Shown here piece by piece: positions 26,712 to 35,051 of a DNA stretch of 64,000 bases. The stretch's first letter is position 1; each line of letters starts with the position of its first letter. The position numbers and the translations under genes are program-made. Below the pieces are notes generated by a model. The model did not search any database. It had not been told where the DNA came from and saw nothing but the letters and a program-made list of their open reading frames with translations. This stretch comes from an uncultured Pseudomonadota bacterium (lineage in GTDB: Bacteria > Pseudomonadota > Gammaproteobacteria > Burkholderiales > SG8-39): contig CAIXPL010000024.1 in the NCBI GenBank assembly GCA_903921325.1, positions 1 through 64,000 on the forward strand, in the 5' to 3' direction.

Positions 26712-28313
26712 ACTCAGAACAGAACTGCGAACGCCGGGCGTAGCCGGCGCTACGCCCGCACCAGCGGCAAGGGTTCTGAGCAAATCCCCCTTCGATCCCA
26801 TGATGCGGACTTCCTTGTCGGCGACTTCGACCCGCTGGGCGAGTGCGCGGAGATGGTCGCGACGGTAGCCACCGCCCTCGATCCGCATACGCTCCCGCGC
26901 CGTCCGGGCGAACTTGCGCACCATCTGCGGCGTGATCGCCTGCTGGCCGGAGCTTTCGAGCATGGCCTGAGCGCGCTCGGAGTCTGCCTGCTCCTGATCG
27001 CGAGTTGCCTTGAGGCCGGCGATACGGTCTCTCAGCGCCGTGTCGCCCAGATCGGCCACGCCCGACTCGATGGCGTCATAGAGCCGCTTCAGCCGAAGGT
27101 CGGTCTCGGTGGTGCGCTTATTCAGTTCAGCGATGTGTTCGCGGCGACGTTCCGAGCGCTCCTGCCGGCGGTCGAGCACGGCGGCCAGCACTTCCTCAAG
27201 CCGCTCGGGCTGCAACAGCCTGTCCTCGATATGGCTGGCCACAAGGTTGTCCAGCTTCTCCATCGGGATCGAGCGGCCTTTGCAGCCCGTCTCGCCCTGC
27301 CGTGCCTTGATCGAGCAGGTGTAGTAGCGATAGCGCCCGCCCTTGCCCGTGCGGAGCGTCATAGCCCCGCCGCAGTCAGCGCAAAAGCAGATGCCCGTAA
27401 GGAGGGTGGGGCCGCTGACCACACGGGCCGGCGTGATCTTGGGATTTCGTGAACGAAGATGCGCCTGCACGGCATCGAAGGTCGTCTGATCGATGATCGG
27501 CGGCACGGCGACGGTGACGATCTCGCTGACCGGCTTCAACGCCTTGGCCTTGGAGCGTTTGTTGAACTCGTGCTCACCGATATAGGTGCGCCGCGTCAGG
27601 ATGCGATGAACCTGCCCGATGCCCCAGCGTCCGCCGTCACGGGTGAAGAGGCGGTGCCGGTTGAGATGAGCCGTGATGTTCTTCACGCCGATTGGGCCGG
27701 ACGTGCCATCGCCCTCCAGCGCAAGCCTATAGATCAGTCGGATCGTGTCGGCGTGCAGCGGATCGATTTCCAGCTTCTTCTTGACCTTGGCCCCACGCTG
27801 CTCCGCCGCGACGATGCGGTAGCCAATGGGCGGCAGGGAGCCGTTCCAGAAGCCCTGACGGGCATTCTCCTTCAAGGCCCGCAGGACGTGCTTGGCGTTC
27901 TCTTTGGACTGGTACTCGTCGAACAGCGCCATGATCTGACGCATCATGACGTGCATGGGATCGTCGCCCATCTCCTGCGTAATGGAGACGAGCTTGACGC
28001 CGTTCTTGGCGAGCCGGCGGACGTAAAATTCAAGCTCGAAGTGATCGCGGAAGAACCTGCTGAACGAATGGACGATGACGACATCGAACGCCGCAGGCTT
28101 GCTGGTGCCCGCTTCGATCATGCGCTGGAATTCGGGGCGGCGGTCGTTCGTGGCGGATGCACCGGGTTCAACGTAGGTCTCGACAAGCTGGTAGCCGCGC
28201 GACTGGCAATAGGCTTCGCCCTGCCGCTTCTGATCTGGAATGGAGACATCATGCTCAGCTTGCCGCGCCGTCGAGACGCGCAGATAGAGGGCGGCGCGCA
28301 GCGGCACGGTCAT
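26679..28313 (-). CDS. Large serine recombinase (site-specific integrase)
   Basis: The 544-aa protein starts MTVPLRAALYLRVSTARQ, with the catalytic serine in LRVSTARQ, then the resolvase domain (to about 150). A Recombinase domain (GFWNGSLPPIGYRIV, about 165-280), a zinc-ribbon domain (CFCADCGGAMTLRTGKGGRYRYYTC, about 300-330) and a long coiled coil (about 365-440) follow. This order defines large serine integrases, which integrate DNA unidirectionally. The last ten residues, WRRGRDSNPR, are read from the complement of tRNA-Ser. It is the likely integrase of the mobile region to its right. The sequence style resembles alphaproteobacterial elements (impression only). Confidence 0.93.
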   Translation of the reverse strand: MTVPLRAALYLRVSTARQAEHDVSIPDQKRQGEAYCQSRGYQLVETYVEPGASATNDRRPEFQRMIEAGTSKPAAFDVVIVHSFSRFFRDHFELEFYVRRLAKNGVKLVSITQEMGDDPMHVMMRQIMALFDEYQSKENAKHVLRALKENARQGFWNGSLPPIGYRIVAAEQRGAKVKKKLEIDPLHADTIRLIYRLALEGDGTSGPIGVKNITAHLNRHRLFTRDGGRWGIGQVHRILTRRTYIGEHEFNKRSKAKALKPVSEIVTVAVPPIIDQTTFDAVQAHLRSRNPKITPARVVSGPTLLTGICFCADCGGAMTLRTGKGGRYRYYTCSIKARQGETGCKGRSIPMEKLDNLVASHIEDRLLQPERLEEVLAAVLDRRQERSERRREHIAELNKRTTETDLRLKRLYDAIESGVADLGDTALRDRIAGLKATRDQEQADSERAQAMLESSGQQAITPQMVRKFARTARERMRIEGGGYRRDHLRALAQRVEVADKEVRIMGSKGDLLRTLAAGAGVAPATPGVRSSVLSWRRGRDSNPR

Positions 28314-28334
28314 GGCAGAAGTCTCCTTGTCAGA

Positions 28335-28583
28335 TCATCGGCACGGCCCAAACAGTTCATCGAAGAGGTCGCCGAACCACGCCTCGAACACGTCAATCTC
28401 GGCTTCTGTGACCGGGATATGCTGGGGCCAGTCGTCGGTGACGGTCCAGGCCGAGAGATCGTGCTTCGGCCGGCGGCCAATGCGGGGCCAAGGCTCCAAC
28501 TGGATGTAAAGATCGTCGGGCAGGACGCCCAAATGCGGGTAGTCGCGACGGTCTTTGTGGTGTTTTTCGCGCGTTCTGAACAT
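28335..28583 (-). CDS. Conserved hypothetical protein next to the recombinase
   Basis: The 82-aa protein is rich in Trp, Pro and Asp (VLPDDLYIQLEPWPRIGRRP, then DVFEAWFGDLFDELF at the C-terminus). I recognise it as the kind of short protein often found beside such recombinases in mobile elements, but no domain or function is known to me. It starts 22 nt before the recombinase start and points the same way, so co-transcription is likely. The 130 bp upstream of it holds no other gene and may carry the promoter. Confidence 0.6.
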   Translation of the reverse strand: MFRTREKHHKDRRDYPHLGVLPDDLYIQLEPWPRIGRRPKHDLSAWTVTDDWPQHIPVTEAEIDVFEAWFGDLFDELFGPCR

Positions 28584-28712
28584 CCCGACAGGATCGCGCG
28601 ACCCATCAAAAACAAGAATAGCCCAATTTTACGCCACAGTACGATTCGCAACGGCGGGTAAAAATACTTGCGTGATGCGGGACTGGCGCTGCCCATCGTT
28701 GCCGAACGTAGG

Positions 28713-29021
28713 TTACGCGGCACTTTTTAGCGGGCGGGCGCGTTCGATACGCTCACGCTCCTTGGGGATGTGCATCGCGTCCCATAGGTCGCCGCGCCGC
28801 TGCACGTTGAGCCAGAAGTCCGGACTGTTGCCGAACACACGGGCGAGGATGAGGGCGGTTGCCGCCGTCACGTTCCTGCGATCGTTGCATAGTTCGTTGA
28901 CGTGCTTGCGCTGAACGCCCATCGCATCGGCCAGCGCGGCTTGCGTCAGGCCCATCGGCTCCATGAACTCCTCGGTCAATATCTCGCCGACCGTGGCCGG
29001 CTTACGCTTTGTCGTCAGCAT
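28713..29021 (-). CDS. higA: HigA-family antitoxin
   Basis: The 102-aa protein has an Xre-type helix-turn-helix with the typical HigA wording: GEILTEEFMEPMGLTQAALADAMGV, then ARVFGNSPDFWLNVQRR. HigA neutralises HigB and represses the operon. It starts 12 bp after the toxin gene, in the toxin-first order normal for higBA. Such modules often stabilise mobile elements. Confidence 0.92.
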   Translation of the reverse strand: MLTTKRKPATVGEILTEEFMEPMGLTQAALADAMGVQRKHVNELCNDRRNVTAATALILARVFGNSPDFWLNVQRRGDLWDAMHIPKERERIERARPLKSAA

Positions 29022-29033
29022 GGTTTGTCTCCT

Positions 29034-29330
29034 TCACCTGTAACTGTGGTCATCCAGATAGATGTCCGCCGCTTCTCCACGCCCGCCGTCCCAACGGAAG
29101 ATCAAGCGCCATTGCTGGTTGACACGGATCGAATGGAATTCCGCCAGATTGCCGCGCAGCTTCTCGAAGTGATTACTGGGCGGCACGCGCAAGTCCTGAT
29201 CGGTCGTCGCGTCGTCGATCATCTGAAGCTTGCGGAACAGCCGGGCCTCAAGATCAGGCGGGATGTTCCGCGACCGGACATCATCCACAAAGAAGGCACG
29301 CAACCACTCGTCCCGAAAGTCAACGATCAT
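29034..29330 (-). CDS. higB: HigB/RelE-family toxin
   Basis: The 98-aa protein matches the HigB mRNA-interferase fold. It has an opening helix region (RNIPPDLEARLFRKLQMID), the conserved PPSNHFEKLRGNLAEFHSIRVN segment, and the terminal strands QWRLIFRWDGG and DIYLDDHSYR with basic and acidic active-site-type residues. It would cleave mRNA on the ribosome. It sits immediately upstream of higA. Intact length suggests a functional pair. Confidence 0.92.
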   Translation of the reverse strand: MIVDFRDEWLRAFFVDDVRSRNIPPDLEARLFRKLQMIDDATTDQDLRVPPSNHFEKLRGNLAEFHSIRVNQQWRLIFRWDGGRGEAADIYLDDHSYR

Positions 29331-29370
29331 TCCGGCGCTCCGAACCTAGCCCTATGTACCACTCTATAGG

Positions 29371-29592
29371 TCACTTTGCAAGTTCCTCTTTGGGGTTGGA
29401 ACCGACGCCAGCCCTCTGCGTCGGCATTGGAGCGTCCACGCTCCCAATCAGCCTTACCTGCTTGGAGAGCCCCCGCTGGGCCAGTGACAGCCGGTCAAGG
29501 CTGGCGCGGCACGCGCCACCGCGCAGCGGGTTGGCCTTGACGGGATGGCGCTGGTCCGGCCTGCTCGCCACCAGCAGGCAAGGCTTTTCCAT
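29371..29592 (-). CDS. Small open frame just after the relaxase gene
   Basis: An ATG at 29592 lies 5 nt past the relaxase stop and opens a 73-aa frame (MEKPCLLVASRPDQRHPVKA at the start, ending NPKEELAK). The protein is basic and has no recognisable domain. Position alone suggests co-translation with the relaxase. Codon pattern is not distinctive and I do not recognise a family, so it may be non-coding. Confidence 0.3.
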   Translation of the reverse strand: MEKPCLLVASRPDQRHPVKANPLRGGACRASLDRLSLAQRGLSKQVRLIGSVDAPMPTQRAGVGSNPKEELAK

Positions 29593-29596
29593 ACTT

Positions 29597-31717
29597 TCAC
29601 AATCCGAGCCCGCGCTGCCTGCCGAAGCCCCATTCGATGCCGCCATCGTCACGGCGGACGCCGCTGAGATGCTGACCGATGCGCTTTTCGAGGACAGGCT
29701 GCCAAGGGACGAGCTGGAAGCCCAATCCGTCCTCGATCATGGCGAAGCGCCCGCTGGTGAGGGTGGCGACGCCCGCAAGCCGCCCGGTCACATATTCCCC
29801 CGGCCCGCTTGGCGCATAGGCTAGGCCGCGCTCGGCCGCCATCTGCCGGCCAACGTGATCGACCTCCTGCCGTTCAAGCGCGCCGATGGTCTTGCGCGGG
29901 ATGGTAATCGTTTGCCCGCTGTCCGTGGCGTGGCCCATCTCCACCAGCCGCTCGGCACGCCGATAGAGGGCATCCTTTACCTCCTGGCCAAACCCCGCCT
30001 CGGCCAGCGGCGTCCTTTTGTCTGCGACAAGCTCCCGATCCAGCCAGGTCGCGCCGTCGCTGCCGATCTGCCGTTCAAGGTCGAGGGCCGATAGCGTGCG
30101 GATGGCGAAGTCCTTGGGTCGCCCCGGCGCGTCATGGGCAACGCCGCGCTCGGCGATGTCAGCGGGGATTTTCCAGTGATCGGCGTCGATGCGTTCCACA
30201 TGGCCAGCACGGCGAAGCGCTTCCAGACGGCGGACATGGGAACGGATGAAGGCGTCCGGGTCGCCGTGGCGGCGTTCGATGATGTCCCGCGTGGCTTCCA
30301 GATGCTGGCTCGGCCGGTAGATGCCGCCATTTGCTTCTGCCACGGCGTGGATGTTGAGGTCGGCGGGTTTTGGCTCTGCCTTGGTTGGGACGGGATCGAG
30401 CGAGACGATATGCCCTCGCTTGATCTCATCCAGCTTGGTCGCATCCGCCGTCTCGACATAGTGGGTGCGTCCGTCCACGCCGTCGATGACCAGATGCAGC
30501 CGGTCGCCCATCTCGTCGCCGGCCAATCCCTTGGCGAGCACGCGCCCGACGACTGGATGGGCGATCTGCTTGCCGTGGGTGACATACTGGCTCGGGCCAC
30601 GCTCGTCGGCGATGCCGTGATCGGCCAGTGCCCGGTGCATGGTCTTGATGATGTCGTTGCGCTCGCCCAAAGCCTTCAAGGTCGGCTCGGCCCTGTCGGA
30701 GATGGCCCAGCGTCCAGGCTCGGTTTCGGTGGCGAGGTCGTAGCGTTCCAGCCGCTTCGCCCGATCGATCAGCAGATGCCGGGCGGCGCGGACGGTGTAG
30801 CCCTCGGCAGCGTCGGGGCGCAGGTCCACGACGCCCTTCTCCTGTTGCTCGGTGATGAGCATCCGGTCGAGCCGGGTCAGCCGTTCGGCATCCACCTCGG
30901 TCGCCAGCTTGCGGGCGACATCAAGCTCGGTCTGCGGCCCGAGTTCCAGCGTCACCAGTTCGCTCGCCCGGTGGCGGACGCCATGGGCGATGTAGTCGCC
31001 GGCGATGTTGAGGATGCGGCCATCGTCGAGAACGCCCCGGACGACGACATGGGTGTGGGGGTGGCCGGTGTTGTGGTGATCGACCGCAACCCAATCGAGC
31101 TTGGTGCCCAGGTCGCTTTCCATCTGCCGCATGAGATCGCGGGTGAAGCCGCGCAGGTCGCTCATCTCGACGGAATCCTCCGGCGCGACGATGAAGCGGA
31201 ACTGATGGCGGTCCTCCCGCCCGCGCTCGATGAAGGCACGGCCATCCGCCTCGTTCTCGATGGCGGAATAGGCGCGGCCTTTCTCGCCGTCGAGCGTCAC
31301 CCCGTCGCGTTCGAGGTAGCGCAGGTGGGCGTCGGCCGCCTTGCTCACCGTGCCGCGCATCTTCGGGCCGCGTGAGCCGCGCTGCGGGTTGAGCTTGACC
31401 ACCCGCGCCTTGACCACCACGCGGCGTGAACGAAACCGCGTACCCTTCCCGTCGCGGCTCCATCCGCCACCGTCTTTCGGAAAGGAAGCCACCACCTTCG
31501 CGCCCCGGCCGTGCGCATTGAACCGCCCGCCGCCTTCCCCTTTCCGGCTGCCCGCCGGTCTCGATCCCTGGCCGATCCGATTGGGGTTGCCGCCGGCCTT
31601 GCGAACGGCCGCCCTGACCTGTTGGACGAACGGCAGGTCGTGCGAACGGACGCGCGTCCTTTGGGTACGGGACCGCCCCGGTTTGATGCGGAAATCGTCT
31701 GCGTCATTGCCTGCCAT
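29597..31717 (-). CDS. Relaxase (VirD2-type, DUF3363 C-terminus)
   Basis: Starting at 31717 (MAGNDADDFRIKPGRSR), the usual opening of this family, gives 706 aa; the open frame continues 60 codons upstream but that part is not family-like. The basic Arg/Gly-rich N-terminus precedes the nuclease domain, whose metal-binding histidines are in DHHNTGHPHTHVVVRG. The long C-terminal DUF3363 region follows. Relaxases nick at oriT and lead DNA transfer. No type IV secretion, coupling-protein or replication gene is present, so the element would need a helper. Confidence 0.88.
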   Translation of the reverse strand: MAGNDADDFRIKPGRSRTQRTRVRSHDLPFVQQVRAAVRKAGGNPNRIGQGSRPAGSRKGEGGGRFNAHGRGAKVVASFPKDGGGWSRDGKGTRFRSRRVVVKARVVKLNPQRGSRGPKMRGTVSKAADAHLRYLERDGVTLDGEKGRAYSAIENEADGRAFIERGREDRHQFRFIVAPEDSVEMSDLRGFTRDLMRQMESDLGTKLDWVAVDHHNTGHPHTHVVVRGVLDDGRILNIAGDYIAHGVRHRASELVTLELGPQTELDVARKLATEVDAERLTRLDRMLITEQQEKGVVDLRPDAAEGYTVRAARHLLIDRAKRLERYDLATETEPGRWAISDRAEPTLKALGERNDIIKTMHRALADHGIADERGPSQYVTHGKQIAHPVVGRVLAKGLAGDEMGDRLHLVIDGVDGRTHYVETADATKLDEIKRGHIVSLDPVPTKAEPKPADLNIHAVAEANGGIYRPSQHLEATRDIIERRHGDPDAFIRSHVRRLEALRRAGHVERIDADHWKIPADIAERGVAHDAPGRPKDFAIRTLSALDLERQIGSDGATWLDRELVADKRTPLAEAGFGQEVKDALYRRAERLVEMGHATDSGQTITIPRKTIGALERQEVDHVGRQMAAERGLAYAPSGPGEYVTGRLAGVATLTSGRFAMIEDGLGFQLVPWQPVLEKRIGQHLSGVRRDDGGIEWGFGRQRGLGL

Positions 31718-32373
31718 GACAGGACGATCAGCATCGGATTCGGGATGCGCAAGTCCTCGAAAGCACTCGTCGTGGTGTGGCGTAAAAAGACTTGCTGTAG
31801 CGTAGAAACGGCGGAACGCGCCACGCGGCACCTTGCGACCGCCACCCATTTTTGCATTGAAAATAAAGAGAAAAGTGCCTCGGGCGGCACCACGCACACC
31901 GTTCGGAGTGCCGCTACAGCGCCGTAAAGCGGCTCAAAAACAATGTGCAGACAACCACTTACGACCGAAGGGAGCGCGGATTGAAAATCCGCTTTATCTT
32001 GCCATCACTCTTCTTTCTGCCACTCTGACCTTCACGCTATCTCCAACGCCAAGTTTTGACTGCGAATCACCCCGAAAACAATGATGCGAATGTCGACTCA
32101 GAACTTGCAGCCAAACCACCTTGCATCTGCGTTCCCTAAACCCTCCGCCTGCCGGAAACGTGCCATCGACAAACGGATTGCATGTCAAAAAGCTCGCGGT
32201 CGCTTGGCTCTCGCCGTGTCGATCGCTGTCATGCAGAGGCACGAATGAAACAAAACGGGGCATTGCACACCGCTCTCAGTCCGGCGGGAGTTCTGTGGTG
32301 ATATGGCACCGTGAGACTTTGCAACGCTCGTGCAATCGGGCGGATATTTGACGACGACGAAGATGGGGACCAA
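31718..32373. other. Gap of 656 bp without a recognisable gene
   Basis: This stretch separates the leftward relaxase from the rightward three-gene cassette and should hold the promoters of both, and possibly oriT near the relaxase start. I see no convincing gene; open frames here are short and do not resemble families I know. No strong inverted repeat typical of an oriT could be picked out by eye. Confidence 0.5.
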
Positions 32374-33093
32374 ATGCGCGATCAGTATGCCGGTGATGTC
32401 AGCGACGTTCTCAAATTCGCTTTCCTGCGCGCGCTCGCGGGCGCAGACCGAACGCTTGGCATCGCGTGGTACTATGGGCCGGGAGATGACGGACGCCCGG
32501 ATGGACGGCATCTCGAATGGCGCGACGAGGCGGCGTGGCGTCTACTCGATGAAGAGCTTCATGCTGGGCTCGCCAGGCTACCTGAACGCAGCATTGCCGC
32601 TCTTGAACAGGCGGTGATCTGGCCCAAAGGAGCACTGTTTCATCATGAGCCGATGCCGCCGCGTGCCGAACGGAGCGCGTGGGGAGCACGCAAGCGGAGC
32701 GCTCTCGATGGCGCGGACATCGTATTTCTTGACCCGGACAATGGCGTCGGCAGAGAAACGGAGAAGCATGCGACCTTCTCGGAAATCCGACTGCTCCGCA
32801 GACCCGAACGCGCCATCGTCTTCATCACCTTCCCGGGCCGAAGCATGACGCACGACGCGCTGTTGCGGCAGTTGCACGAGCGATTGATGGTCGAGGCTGA
32901 TGCCGGAAACCTTATCACTCTGCGGACGAACGTTTCCGTACCCCGCACAGCGGGATCGCGGTCCTATGTGCAACGCCAGCGCTGGTTTACGGTCGTAGAT
33001 CCTGATGCCGAACTGACGGCCAGGGCGCAAACTTTCGCCACTGCTCTGGCGTCTGTGCCGCGTGTTCGGGCACGGCTGGACAGCGCGGCATGA
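32374..33093 (+). CDS. Hypothetical protein with DPDNG motif, first gene of a coupled cassette
   Basis: The start at 32374 gives about 239 aa beginning MRDQYAGDVSDVLKFAFLRA. Conserved-looking features are the opening DQYAGDVSDVLKF, a Trp/Tyr/Gly-rich stretch IAWYYGPGDDGRPDGRHLEW, and IVFLDPDNGVG in the centre. FITFPGRSMTHD comes near residue 170 and RWFTVVDPD near the end. AGDVSDVLK and DPDNG recall, loosely, the AGNHADVLKH and DPPY motifs of RlmJ-like methyltransferases, but I do not assign that function. Its stop overlaps the next start by ATGA. Confidence 0.75.
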   Translation: MRDQYAGDVSDVLKFAFLRALAGADRTLGIAWYYGPGDDGRPDGRHLEWRDEAAWRLLDEELHAGLARLPERSIAALEQAVIWPKGALFHHEPMPPRAERSAWGARKRSALDGADIVFLDPDNGVGRETEKHATFSEIRLLRRPERAIVFITFPGRSMTHDALLRQLHERLMVEADAGNLITLRTNVSVPRTAGSRSYVQRQRWFTVVDPDAELTARAQTFATALASVPRVRARLDSAA

Positions 33094-33266
33094 GTATTTC
33101 GGAGAATATCCTGGTGCTGGTCCGCGACGGGCTGAGCACTGCCGAAATCGCGCCGCGATTGGGGGTTCGTTACCAGCACGCCAAAAATGTATTGAAAGCT
33201 AATGGTGCGCTTATTCTACAATGTCTCTGCCCCGAATCTGCCGCATCACCTACAGTGAGATGTTGA
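33090..33266 (+). CDS. 58-aa helix-turn-helix protein, middle gene of the cassette
   Basis: This short frame starts with the ATGA overlap of the preceding gene and ends in TGATG, sharing one base with the start of the HNH nuclease gene. Its N-terminal 40 residues form a clear helix-turn-helix pattern: ILVLVRDGLSTAEIAPRLGV then RYQHAKNVLKANG. The C-terminus (CLCPESAASPTVRC) is cysteine-containing and unremarkable. Tight coupling at both ends argues that it is real. It may be a DNA-binding adaptor or regulator (inference). Confidence 0.6.
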   Translation: MSISENILVLVRDGLSTAEIAPRLGVRYQHAKNVLKANGALILQCLCPESAASPTVRC

Positions 33267-33928
33267 TGAACGATCCAAAATTCCGACTTGAGCGCGTCCA
33301 GGGAGCGCCGGTCTCGAATGAAGAAATATTGTCCGATATCCGACGGGCGGCGGAGTTGGCCGGCACGACGGTCGTTTCGCAACGGTTGTACTCAGAATAT
33401 GGCCAGTATGACCCAACGACGGCATCAAGGCGGTTCGGAACCTGGAATAAGGCGGTAATAGCTGCTGGATTGGAAATCGCCAACGAAATCAATATCACCG
33501 ATGAGCGTTTATTTGAAAACATCATGCTTCTCTGGGAACACTACGGGCGGCAGCCGCGGCGTGCTGAATTATCTCGTCCCCCGTCTCTAATTTCCCAGGG
33601 AGCGTTCCGGCGTCGGTTTCATTCTTGGATGGATGCCCTTACTCAGTTCGTTTCGTACGCGAATGCACAAGACGCTCGTCCCCCTAGCCCGGTCGAAGCT
33701 GCAAGCGGCCATAGAACCGGCCGCGACCCATCGCTTAGGTTGCGGTTCCGCGTGATGAAGCGGGATAACTTCGTGTGCTGTGCCTGTGGAGCTAGCCCAG
33801 CGCTAACGCCGGGTCTATCGCTGCATGTCGATCACATCAAGGCATGGAGCCGTGGCGGCGAGACAATCGAGGAAAATCTTCAAACTCTGTGTGAGGCATG
33901 CAACCTCGGGAAGAGCAACGTGCTGTGA
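33266..33928 (+). CDS. HNH endonuclease with homing-endonuclease-associated repeats
   Basis: The start at 33266 (MNDPKFRLERVQGAPVSNEE), sharing one base with the preceding stop, gives 220 aa. The N-terminal half holds two helix-turn-helix-like repeats (DPTTASRRFGTWNKAVIAAGL and the ISQGAFRRRFHSWMDAL block), as found in homing-endonuclease-associated DNA-binding segments. The C-terminal HNH domain reads RDNFVCCACGAS, then LHVDHIKAWSRGGETIEENL and TLCEACNLGKSN, with zinc-binding CxxC pairs and the catalytic His in HVDHI. It is a DNA nuclease; the target is unknown. Confidence 0.85.
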   Translation: MNDPKFRLERVQGAPVSNEEILSDIRRAAELAGTTVVSQRLYSEYGQYDPTTASRRFGTWNKAVIAAGLEIANEINITDERLFENIMLLWEHYGRQPRRAELSRPPSLISQGAFRRRFHSWMDALTQFVSYANAQDARPPSPVEAASGHRTGRDPSLRLRFRVMKRDNFVCCACGASPALTPGLSLHVDHIKAWSRGGETIEENLQTLCEACNLGKSNVL

Positions 33929-33960
33929 AACTTGAAATAAGCCGACGCTGATTCATAGGG

Positions 33961-34710
33961 CTATAGCGAGCGCTGTCCAGCGTCAGTTTCAGCGAGAAAA
34001 TCTCCAAGCGGTCGCGCGGTTTTGCGAGAATTGCACTGGAGGCAGGCCGTCTTAAGGTTGTCCGCGCTATTGTCTCCTCCTTCGCTGACCGGCGTTATAT
34101 GGTCGAGCGTTGCAGTGAAGCGAGTTAGCTGCTTGCTGCAATATGTACAGTGGTAGTTGTCGCGCTCATATATTTTTATACGATTTTCCCTAATATTGTA
34201 GAAATCCGCCTCCCGTTCAGTCGCCGTGATCGAAGGACGCTCCGCTTGTTCAGCGCGACGGTGTTGACATACCTCGATTTCTTCAGGAAGCCGGACGCGG
34301 TAGAGCGTCCCTTCGCGGTTCGGTTCACCTTCCTGCCGAATAGCTCCGATTTTCTCCAAGCCTTCTATGGCCTGTTGAACGGTCTTAAAGCTTGCAGCTC
34401 CGCTGTCGGCATCCTTGCCACCGGAGGTGCTGCCAGCATATGCCGACTTCACGACTCCAGATTGCATACCTCGTCGACTCACGCGGATGTAGGGTTTGCC
34501 GTTCTCAATGATCGAGTGTCTCAAAAAATGGACATAGAACGATAGCTCGTAAGGCTTCAATTCGGGCATCAGCAGGTCGACGACGTCACATATGATATCG
34601 GGCAACTCCAAGCCCGAAAATGCCCGGAACTTGACGGCGTTGTCCTCCTGGATGGCATCGCTCTCAAGTTCTGAAAGCAGTGACCGAATCTGAGCTATCT
34701 TCTCATGCAT
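33961..34710 (-). CDS. HNH endonuclease with N-terminal winged-helix-like domain
   Basis: The 249-aa protein converges on the other HNH gene, 32 bp away. Residues 1 to about 130 look like a replication-initiator-type winged helix (LKPYELSFYVHFLRHSI, then FKTVQQAIEGLEKIGAI). The C-terminal HNH domain is YHCTYCSKQLTRF, then ATLDHITPVSEGGDNSADNL and CLQCNSRKT, complete with CxxC pairs and catalytic His. Such wH-HNH proteins occur in mobile elements. GC content is visibly lower than in the surrounding catabolic genes, consistent with acquisition. Confidence 0.82.
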   Translation of the reverse strand: MHEKIAQIRSLLSELESDAIQEDNAVKFRAFSGLELPDIICDVVDLLMPELKPYELSFYVHFLRHSIIENGKPYIRVSRRGMQSGVVKSAYAGSTSGGKDADSGAASFKTVQQAIEGLEKIGAIRQEGEPNREGTLYRVRLPEEIEVCQHRRAEQAERPSITATEREADFYNIRENRIKIYERDNYHCTYCSKQLTRFTATLDHITPVSEGGDNSADNLKTACLQCNSRKTARPLGDFLAETDAGQRSL

Positions 34711-34930
34711 AGCCGCAGGTTAGCAGACCTGAACAGTCTGCGCACCTGCTATATTCTAGGGGCGCAGCAGGGATAGCGGATCTCTGGAGCGCGTCCCCCA
34801 ATACAAATTAGAGGGCTATAGCGTAGACATAGTGCTCATCATCGTCGTTCGTGGCCCGCCATTGACCGAGATTTCACCTTCGTCGTAGTCGCGACTACCG
34901 CTCGCCCAAAACAGAAATTTGCCCGACCTA

Positions 34931-35050
34931 ACCGGCGTCGGCTTCCTTCAGGAATCCGATGATCTGCTCTTCTGAAAATCGCTTCTTCACGTCTGATCTC
35001 CTTTCCCAGGGTCGGACTCTAAACCGTTGTGCTACTCAAACCCGGGGGGG
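34931..35050 (-). mobile_element. Fragment of an IS3-family element (orfA start)
   Basis: On the minus strand, AAGGAGATCAGAC then GTG (34990) opens a frame reading VKKRFSEEQIIGFLKEADAG. This is the start of orfA in IS3-family transposases (IS407-like group). Only these 20 codons and about 60 bp of the element's end survive; the frame loses similarity at 34931. Its right edge, near a run of G at 35044-35050, abuts a 5'-truncated gene, so the insertion probably caused that truncation. About 220 bp to its left (34711-34930) holds no identifiable gene. Confidence 0.78.
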
Positions 35051-35051
35051 A

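Noticed and set aside
30134-31375. Long open plus-strand frame of 413 codons
   Set aside because: It is antisense to the relaxase, which carries the catalytic His motif; openness follows from high GC.
31718-31897. Sixty-codon upstream extension of the relaxase
   Set aside because: The family begins at the Met at 31717; the extension has no similarity and no ribosome binding site was seen at either start.
34814-34918. Possible decayed coding remnant on the minus strand
   Set aside because: Fragments such as KFLFWASGSRDYDEGE read as protein-like but need a frameshift, and no family could be named.
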